64,000 nt of DNA from Mytilus galloprovincialis (lineage: Eukaryota > Mollusca > Bivalvia > Mytilida > Mytilidae): positions 51,150,805-51,214,804 of the forward strand of contig NC_134847.1 in assembly GCF_965363235.1 (NCBI RefSeq). The letters are read 5' to 3'. Of this stretch, positions 54,501-61,170 are shown one piece after another (position 1 is the first letter of the stretch; each line of letters begins with the position of its first letter). Both the position numbers and the translations under genes were made by a program. The notes beneath the pieces were generated by a model. That model did no database searches. It had not been told where the DNA came from and saw only the letters and a list, made by a program, of their open reading frames with translations.

Positions 54501-57488
54501 TCAAAACTTTGGATATAATTTATAAATTAGATATAAGGAACATTCAGTTAAAGTTTGAAGGTATTTGCCCAGGCCAAGCAGATTCAGAGAAGATCTTTGA
54601 AATAGTTTACGACGACAAACAACTTATGCCAAGTGATGGCATAACCGGTGAGCTAATAAAGCTGTCCAAGTTAGGAAGTGAATTCATGTCGTTAAGAAAG
54701 TTATTCAAATTTTAAAAACTTTAACCACAGCGTGAATATTTGTGGCTGCCACTACCACCATTTTAAATGTAGGATCCTTACATATCGCTTTTTCAACAAA
54801 AGTTGAAGGCTCGACAAAATGACTTCACGCTTCATCTAACGATCATGCTAACCAAAGATTCTATACAAATCTACATACTCAATGCATTCTGATGTGTATT
54901 GCACAAAATGGTGCTTTCAGCAATTTCAAAAATTTATAAAAAAAAAAATGAATCCTCATCACCCCTTGGGGGCATTACCACAAAACTTAATTTGTGTTTT
55001 CCCTTTGTGAAATGGAACTTTGTGGTACAATTTTGAATAGATCCATTCACTTCAACACACACTATTAGATATAAGAAGATGTCATGTGGTATGAGTGTCA
55101 AGCCCCTTTGGTGTCATTACCCCAAAACTAAATCCCAACCGTTCCCTTTGTGGTATGGAACATCACAAGTCACAGTTTTCATAAGTATATGTAAACTTAC
55201 CATATCTGTTTAGCTCTGGTTCTTCAGATGTTTCCTTATGGTGTGGTAAATTTTCTTTAAATTCTTTAACTGATCTGATAGCTCTCTTTAAATCTGCATC
55301 TGGTAGAGAATCACTGCCTTCCAATCTTGTTAAGTTGCGAAGTACCTTAAATACAAACAAATATGTACATTGTAGTGCACTAAATTCTTTTCTGAGGAAA
55401 AAAGCAAACACATGTACAGTCCTGATAGTCACAGTGTCTTTAATTTATATGTAAAAATTATATAAAATATGGCGTATACATGATGGGTAACAATTCAAAA
55501 GCCAATAGGGTATCAGTTTACTTGCAAAATTCAGCAAGCATCTTACATGTCACAGTCAGAGATATAACTCTATAGGGTTATTACAGAGAATAACTTGTGT
55601 GTGTTATTACAGATACTTTCATGAGTCGTCTACTCTTTATTCCTTAAATTTTCTAAATCTGTAATAACATATTATATATGTTTGTTATTTGTAAAATTAT
55701 TTAATTTATAGTGAGCTCTAGGGAACTCTTGAGACTTTGCGCAGAAACTAAATGCATAGCCTTGATAACTAATTTTTAATTTAATTAATACATTTTTTAT
55801 TTTATACCATGGAAAATCAATGAGACAAGGCTATCAATGGATAAAATTAGCTGTGATAACAAAACTCAGCTATTAAAGGAATGTAACTTATTATATAAAA
55901 CCTTTGGGAATTACTGAGAATCTTGGACAGAACCTCAGTACATTTGTACATGCTCTGGTCATTATTTCTTACAATAAATTAAAATACATTGTAATTAAGT
56001 GTCACCGTAGCTATTTATTAGGGTACAGTTATATACTAGTACTACACTATATGTTGTGTGTACTATATATTTACTATGTTCATTCATACATTCATTCATT
56101 CATTGACGGACAGTTCAGGCCATTCATTAGGAGGCGGTACCCGGTACTTTTACCCTCCTATGCTATTGACAAGTACCGCCTAAATGTAGGAATTTTTATA
56201 TAAGATATTCATGGAATAAATTGAAAAGTACCACCTAGAAACGTGGAAAGTACCAGTCAACATGAAAGATAATGAAACCCCTGACAGTTAGAAAAAGACT
56301 TTATTCTATATACTACTCTGCACGAAGTTATTATGCATGCAACCCCGCCACTTTTTCTAGCACTATATATACGGTGAACTCGTACTAATGCGAGTTTCAC
56401 ACACTTTAGCACGCACGCTACTAGTCCAAATAATTATGACGTCTTGAAAGGCTATTATAATTTTTTTCTTTCACGCTTTAAGGCGTCAAAGAAAAAAATT
56501 ATAATAGCCTTTCAAGACGTCATAATTATTTGGACTAGCACGCTACATAAGGGAGACCTAACTTTTTCCCTACTTTCAGGTAAGCACATTTTCTTTTAGG
56601 CCTTATCATGCATGTACTTATATCCAATTCATAGTTCAATTTATAAGGAAACTTCAAGTTAACATTTGAAATAAATGTTTATTATAATTATGTACTTTCA
56701 GTGTGAAATAAATGGTTTGCAACATTATATTTTGTCACATATTCAACGCCCTATTTACGAAGATCAAGTGGCCATAGTACCCTGTGACATAAGCATGAGG
56801 GGGGTTAGGAGGGGTCTTGATCCCGAAATCCCGAGATTAAAAACACGAAATCCCGGGCTTAAAAAATACGAGATCCCGAGGTCCCGAAATTCGAAAAAAG
56901 AATTCCCGGATCCCGAAAGGGTCAATCCCGAAATCCCGAGCTTAAAAACACCCGATCCCGGAGTCCCGATAAAGGTCCTATCCCACCTCAAGCATGATGT
57001 ATGCCTGAGCAACTGCTTTGAAGTGATAACACCCTCAAGTTATTACAGGCATATTTTTTCCGTAATAACAATTTTTTATTTACTCATTAAAAAAAAATTA
57101 TAGGTGTACTATGCAAAATTGGCAAACTATGAACTGTTATATATCTTTCAATAGTTTTTATAAGTATACATATAGACAAAAGTAATATCAATAGAACATT
57201 TATACATTCTAACTAAACTACTGTTACGCTTACAAAAAATCGGAAATCCCGCATCACGCTAGAACCCCCCCCCCCCCCCCCCCCCCCCCCACCCAATGGC
57301 AATGAGACCCACTTTTAACACTGACAACCTAAACAATTTAACCGACTTACCTCATCTACCTGTCTATGTGCAGCTTCAGGTTCCAATGTGTTGGCAGAAT
57401 ATTGTCTTTTAATACCTCTTAAAGTGTTACTGATACGATCTAAGACACTGCTTACAGTAGGTTGATGAGATCTTTGGAGACGATTCAT
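48548..57488 (-). CDS. DDE integrase-core protein with helix-turn-helix (5 exons)
   Basis: Exons 5' to 3' on the minus strand: 57351-57488, 55201-55345, 51157-51417, 50399-50591, 48548-49295. All are GT-AG and in one frame, giving 494 aa. The start is chosen at ATG 57486-57488, in good context (GTCACCATGA). Residues 1-94 show no known domain. About 113-150 is a helix-turn-helix (LGFTVKQIAEDGLL, then VNTLYRKLKENN). The catalytic core begins at WHVDTHHSLIRW and HGGIDGHSRLI. The triad is D239 (codon 50419-50421), D296 in RADHGTEY (49145-49147) and E331 in HNQRIERLW (49040-49042), so DD34E. The C-terminal region is conserved in style (TEGNKTPNMMW). This is the 'integrase core domain' family seen in fish, corals, bivalves and basidiomycetes, related to IS3/retroviral-type integrases but without any retroelement parts here. 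It may be a transposase or a domesticated gene. Introns and an intact frame allow either. Confidence 0.92.
51579..51820. mobile_element. MITE with ~75-bp inverted ends (intronic)
   Basis: The left arm (GGGACATTTAATTTACCTAG...) and right arm (...CAAGGTAAATTAAATGTCAC) pair over at least 75 bp, including GGTAATTCAGTATTATATAA against its partner. About 240 bp. It lies in the intron upstream of exon 51157-51417. Confidence 0.8.
52107..53102. mobile_element. Pearl-like element with ~180-bp tandem units
   Basis: The left end GAGCGTGCTCACATACCCCA and the right end TTGCGTGGGGTATAATAA give a short inverted repeat (ATACCCCAC/GTGGGGTAT). The body has about five units of about 180 bp, each with TACATAGTATGTCCTTATTA, AAGTTTCATGAAATTCTGTT and AAATAAGTTCAAAGGGG. 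The fourth unit carries an internal 49-bp duplication (52820-52917). A GACGGACGGACTGACC tract lies near the right end. Non-coding. It lies in an intron of the integrase-type gene. Confidence 0.8.
53105..53645 (-). mobile_element. AGCTCACCTGG-family repeat, inverted copy
   Basis: Ends with GATGAGAAAAGCTCACTTGG then CCTTTCAGGCTAGGTGAGTT, the reverse complement of the terminal hairpin at 23884. It abuts the pearl-like element on its left. Confidence 0.65.
54060..54520 (-). repeat. AGCTCACCTGG-family repeat body, second inverted copy
   Basis: Contains GTAGATCTTACTTTGCTAAA, CAGTTTATATCTAGCTATAA and GGCAGCAACCCAACAATGGG, the reverse complement of the body seen at 34690-34870. The 68-codon frame at 54509-54715 just after it has no recognised motif. 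Confidence 0.55.
56422..56537. mobile_element. 116-bp hairpin MITE with 9-bp target duplication
   Basis: The element TAGTCCAAATAATTATGACG...CGTCATAATTATTTGGACTA folds almost end to end. It is flanked by GCACGCTAC at 56413-56421 and again at 56538-56546, an exact 9-bp duplication. That length is typical of Mutator-like elements. It lies in the first intron of the integrase-type gene. Confidence 0.9.
56799..56989. mobile_element. ATCCCGAAATCCCGA-repeat MITE with 8-bp target duplication
   Basis: The flanks are AAGCATGA at 56791-56798 and at 56990-56997. The ends are loosely inverted (GGGGGGTTAGGAGGGG against GGTCCTATCCCACCTC). The body is a series of ATCCCGAAATCCCGAG-type units. The 8-bp duplication fits a hAT-type parent. 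Open frames on both strands are repeat artefacts. Confidence 0.75.
57265..57290. repeat. Poly-C run, 26 bases
   Basis: An uninterrupted run of 26 C, 60 bp from the first exon of the integrase-type gene, inside its first intron. A second run of 15 C lies at 58065-58079. Lengths may be sequencing-limited. Confidence 0.9.
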
Positions 57489-57600
57489 GGTGACTACAAC
57501 ATGTTTTGGTTTTTTAAAAATGGCGCTTGTTTGCAAAATGTTTACCGATGTGTCGTGTCTTTCTATTGGTCGAATTAATGATTCGGAGTCTCTCTTTTTT
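57489..57600 (-). promoter_or_regulatory. Putative proximal promoter of the integrase-type gene
   Basis: Read on the minus strand, a CCAAT box (57565-57569) lies 77 nt before the ATG and a GCGCCATTTT motif (YY1-like) at about 57516-57526. No TATA box in the expected place. Local base composition is less AT-rich. Motif-level evidence only. Confidence 0.35.
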
Positions 57601-57872
57601 CCCCAGATAATCGTTTTTCTCAGAGTTTTCAGATAATCCCGGATTATCTCCAGATAATTATTTATCTAATATTTTGAGAAAAATATTGAATTATCTCAAA
57701 AATGCATTAAGCTCAGATAATCCCTGTTTATCTTAAAATTGTGAGAAAAACCGGGATTATTTGAAAAAAATCGAGATAATCCCGGTTTATCTGAGCTTAA
57801 TGAAAAAAAGTGAGATAAACCGGGATTATCTGAGATAAACCTAATTTATCTGAGATAATCTTAGATTATCTA
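57600..57872. repeat. Array of ~16 AGATAA motifs in an imperfect hairpin
   Basis: AGATAA occurs about 16 times on either strand within 270 bp, mostly as CAGATAATCCCGG or GAGATAAACCGGG. A larger inverted pair, CATTAAGCTCAGATAATCCC at 57704 and GATTATC/TTTATCTGAGCTTAATG ending at 57814, spans the centre. It lies 110-380 bp upstream of the integrase-type start codon. It could be a GATA-type binding cluster, transposon subterminal repeats, or a MITE. Confidence 0.8.
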
Positions 57873-58234
57873 TTAAAGTGGTTCAGGCGTGCCATACAAA
57901 TAATAGCAAACATAAATAAGTAATAGAAAATGGCGGACCCAAAACTTTTTATAAAAAAGTTGGGTGCAATGACTGTCATAATAGGGGGCCCCCTACAGTG
58001 ATGCCTCAGTGATAAAATCTATAATCAACCACTTTTTTGGAGGAAAGAGAGCGGGACCCCAAGACCCCCCCCCCCCCCCTTAGATAAAGTGACTGACATT
58101 TAGTTCAAAATACCATGATTTGTTTTTTCAGGGGTTTGCCTTTAGCTGTAAATGTTTATGTATTTGGGAAAACTTTGAGGAATATTTGGTCTTCAATGCT
58201 CTTCAACTTCGTACTTTATTTGGCCTTTTTAACA

Positions 58235-58322
58235 TTTTGATTCGAGCGCCACTGATGAGTCTTTCGAAGACGAAACGTGCGTCTGGGGTAAATATAAAAT
58301 TTCAATCCTGGTATCTATGATG
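58235..58322 (+). ncRNA. Hammerhead-ribozyme-bearing dispersed repeat fragment
   Basis: The core CTGATGA (58252-58258) is followed by a stem II hairpin GTCTT-TCG-AAGAC (58259-58271) and GAAA (58272-58275), then GTGCGTCTGGGGTA. This is the layout of a type I hammerhead. Stem III is weak here (ACGT against GGGT), so this copy is probably impaired. Hammerheads are documented in bivalve retrozyme and Penelope-related repeats. The tail ATTTCAATCCTGGTATCTAT is the abundant mussel version of the repeat. Confidence 0.7.
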
Positions 58323-58477
58323 AGTTTATTTACATCATAAAAAATGAGTAATCATAATATCCATATTTCATCACAACTTAAACTTCTGAGATGATCCCTA
58401 CTCAGGACATACATACTTGAAATATGATTTTAAGTGATCTTATCATTAATGTTGTTTATTACTTGTAGACTCTTCAA

Positions 58478-60145
58478 ATGTTTTTTACACTTTATGCTCG
58501 AAGTCCGTATTGGATAAATATTGTAGCTGGACCAACAGTTTCATATCTATCAATAGTTATGAATACCATAATCTTTGTGACTTTATTTGATAGAAGGGTA
58601 CGCACACCTACCACGGTAATTATGCAGGGACTGGCAGTGGCGGATGGGTTAACAGCGCTGTGTACTTATGGCTTTGAGCCTCTGTTTTCCCTACATTATA
58701 AAGAAATCGGGATTTCTGGCACAGGAAACATCTTATATCAGATTACAAACGAACTTCGTGTCTCTATAGAGGAGACAAAAAGGCTAGTTGGATTAAAGTT
58801 TCCATATTGTTTGATGCATTACTGTTTATCCGGTCTTTCAGACATGTTCCACCTCGTATCTATATTATTGACAACTTGTCTTGGATTACAAAAGTTAATA
58901 GTATGTCTTATACGACACAGGATCAATATAACGAAACTTGATGTAAGAAAATCTGCCATAGTTTGTGTTATGTTTTTCATTGTTTCTATCATTATAAATA
59001 TTCCAAAACTGTTCGTCGTCACTTTAACGCAAGGAAAAGAAGACGAATGCATGGTATCGGAACCTCACGAATATATACAAAAGTATGTCTTGACATATTA
59101 TCCAATTCTGTTTACAAGCATTTTAATTATTGCTGTAATGGCAATGCTGTTTTCCACGTTTTGTATAAGTGTCACTCTCTACCGATTGAAGAGCACTGGA
59201 AATACTTCTCGGCACGTGTCAATGTCTACAAAGAGGTCCTTTATATTGACTCTTTGCGTAATGGTAGTTTTTCTACTCTCAGAAGTTCCAAGATTGTATA
59301 TCAACGTATCATTATTCAAGACATATCGATCAGACACGGACAAGGTAGATATTGCTTTGAACAAAGTTAAAACAGAAATTTACCGCCAGTCGTTATCATG
59401 TGGTAAGGGTCTGTCAGAAAATCTTATTAGCGAAGCACAGCAAAGAGAGAAGGCGAAGTTTACTAACGATTGGACCTGTATATCTGGACTCGACGAACTT
59501 CCGTCAGATTGGAGATGGGTCACTGATATCGTAGCAAATGTCTCTATAGGAAAGTTTCAAATACAAAATTTAATTTTCAAATCACCTTCAAAACTGAGAA
59601 GGAATGCAGATTTATATGCGAATAAACTTTTGAATGTAAAGGGTTTCGATTTCTTTTTGAATATGAAAAACATAATGCCGGCAAATCGGTATGACCAGCT
59701 ATACGAGGCATTTGAGAAGATCGCGTCTTCACAAGATACTATGATAAAACAACTAATGATAAGGACTTCCATAACTTCATACTGTAATGATGTACCTGAA
59801 GACATATTTATGGACGTGTTTTTTAATATTTCTCTAAACTCTGACTGCTTATATACTTCAAAATTTGAGGAACTTGTTTCAAACCTTCCGTTTCTGATAT
59901 TAGGGTCTACCCCTTACAGCGAACCGATGAACTACAGACTAAACATAATCTGGGGACATATTGACATTAGTTTGAATCATTTTAAGCTCCTAACTGAAAT
60001 TTTAAAACTGTCAATGGTTTTTGGTTGTGCATCAAACTTTATGATCTATATAGTTATGAGTGTAAAACTCCGAGAAGCGTTGAAATTGAAGTTAAAGTGC
60101 TGGAACAATCGACAGAGCAGTGTAGCAATGATCGAAATATCTTGA
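58478..60145 (+). CDS. Class A peptide-type GPCR with a large insertion before TM7
   Basis: Single open exon, 555 aa. TM1 about 11-37 (N in SIVMNTIIF), TM2 43-70 (LAVAD), a long first extracellular loop (71-110), TM3 111-145 starting at C111, TM4 157-183, Cys 191 in loop 2, TM5 203-237 (P in YYPILF), TM6 253-282, TM7 about 500-528 (NFMIYIVMS). The DRY position reads LGLQKL, as in some invertebrate FMRFamide/sex-peptide-type receptors. Between TM6 and TM7 lies a segment of about 215 residues (283-498) with four Cys (308, 334, 436, 457), far longer than a normal third loop. The ligand is unknown; a neuropeptide is likely by family. An acceptor-like ACTTGTAG ends at 58468, ten bases before the ATG, so a non-coding 5' exon is probable. 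The neighbouring genes give no functional clue. Confidence 0.9.
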   Translation: MFFTLYARSPYWINIVAGPTVSYLSIVMNTIIFVTLFDRRVRTPTTVIMQGLAVADGLTALCTYGFEPLFSLHYKEIGISGTGNILYQITNELRVSIEETKRLVGLKFPYCLMHYCLSGLSDMFHLVSILLTTCLGLQKLIVCLIRHRINITKLDVRKSAIVCVMFFIVSIIINIPKLFVVTLTQGKEDECMVSEPHEYIQKYVLTYYPILFTSILIIAVMAMLFSTFCISVTLYRLKSTGNTSRHVSMSTKRSFILTLCVMVVFLLSEVPRLYINVSLFKTYRSDTDKVDIALNKVKTEIYRQSLSCGKGLSENLISEAQQREKAKFTNDWTCISGLDELPSDWRWVTDIVANVSIGKFQIQNLIFKSPSKLRRNADLYANKLLNVKGFDFFLNMKNIMPANRYDQLYEAFEKIASSQDTMIKQLMIRTSITSYCNDVPEDIFMDVFFNISLNSDCLYTSKFEELVSNLPFLILGSTPYSEPMNYRLNIIWGHIDISLNHFKLLTEILKLSMVFGCASNFMIYIVMSVKLREALKLKLKCWNNRQSSVAMIEIS

Positions 60146-60282
60146 AGAAAAATGAAAAATATTTAAACTCTTTTTTTTGTTTGTTGTTGTTGATCGACTC
60201 ATTGAAACAGAAATATGGTCATATATGGAACGCCGTACCGTAACTGTCTTATAAATGATACTTCCTTCTTTACCATGAAGAC

Positions 60283-60479
60283 GTTTTTCTTTATTATGAT
60301 GAGGCTTTTCTCTATCAGGATGAGGTTTTTCTCTATCATGATGAGGTTTTTCTCTATTGTGATGAGGTTTTTCGTTATCATGTTGAGGTTGTTCTATAAT
60401 ATGATGAGGATTTTCTCTATTATGATGAGTTTTTTCTCTATTATGATGAGGTTTTTCTCTATTATGAGGAGGTTTTTAT
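60283..60479. repeat. 21-bp tandem repeat, ~9 units
   Basis: Unit TTTTTCTCTATTATGATGAG plus G, with point differences between units. It ends exactly where a TTTTTATACGACCGC repeat end begins (60475). Open frames on both strands are artefacts of the period (7 codons). Confidence 0.9.
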
Positions 60480-60565
60480 ACGACCGCAAAATTGTTGCGG
60501 TCCTATATTGGTATCACGTCGTCGTCGTCGTCGACCACGTCGTCAGCGTCGTCCGAAGATGGATG
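60474..60565 (+). repeat. TATACGACCGC-family left end (fragment)
   Basis: TTTTTATACGACCGCAAAAT followed by GTATCACGTCGTCGTCGTCG, matching the left end of the element at 28598. No body follows. Confidence 0.65.
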
Positions 60566-60912
60566 GTTTCTGGATAATAACCGACGTTAAGGGAATACGA
60601 TACAGTAGCAGGGGCAGATAATAACGTTTTCAAAACTGTTCATGTTGTTTTCGCGACGTTGGTAACCAGAACGTTGTAATTTCGCTATGTTTCTAATCAG
60701 AACGTTAACATTTTGCGACTTTGCTTGAAAAGAAGTAATATTTCGCGGAATATTCACTGACGTCATAAGTTTCGATTGCGCGAATTTCAAAAAAGTACCT
60801 GCTAAAAAAGTGGTCATGCCGTTTCTAAAAGGCGGAGAAATCCGCCGAAAAGCAGTGAGATTAAAGGAAATACAATAAATCAAAAACAATTTTGCATGAC
60901 GAAATTGAAGAA

Positions 60913-61170
60913 ATGGTGATAGACACAGAAGAGAGTACTGACAGTATAACATGGAAAGACGGAAGAAGAATTGTGGAGCTTTTTAGTCTGGCACTGAATA
61001 ACTGCCAAAACAGCACGGCCCAGCGGAATCTGCTTAACGTAGAGAAAGAAAAATTTCAAGGAATTGGGGTCTATCTTACTATTCGTTGCTTAAACTGTAA
61101 CATGCTGAAAAACATTTTACCAATAACACAATTCGGAACAAAACGACTTGCAATATTTAATAATGAGTAG
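60913..61170 (+). pseudogene. Mutator-like transposase N-terminal-type fragment
   Basis: An 85-codon frame starting at ATG 60913. WKDGRRIVELFSLALNN, then a gap and GIGVYLTIRCLNCNMLKNI, resembles the N-terminal domain found in many bivalve Mutator-like proteins (pattern W-x-GRRIVEL, two Cys pairs, then GLGS-x-L-x-x-x-C). The first Cys pair is not intact (NCQNSTAQ) and the frame stops soon after, so this is read as a fragment. No transposase core follows. It could instead be a small unrelated gene. Confidence 0.45.

Noticed and set aside
56675-57103. 142-codon frame with Pro/Arg/Lys repeats, and its antisense counterpart
   Set aside because: It comes from the ATCCCGAAATCCCGA units of a short transposable element.
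60520-60560. GTCGTCGTC repeat as a CRISPR-like or regulatory array
   Set aside because: It is the simple trinucleotide tract found at the ends of the TATACGACCGC repeat family; this is animal DNA.
60215-60577. 120-codon open frame rich in Phe and Met
   Set aside because: It is the 21-bp tandem repeat read in one of its open frames.
60587-60952. 121-codon open frame on the minus strand
   Set aside because: No recognisable motif; it partly overlaps the better-supported Mutator-type fragment on the other strand.
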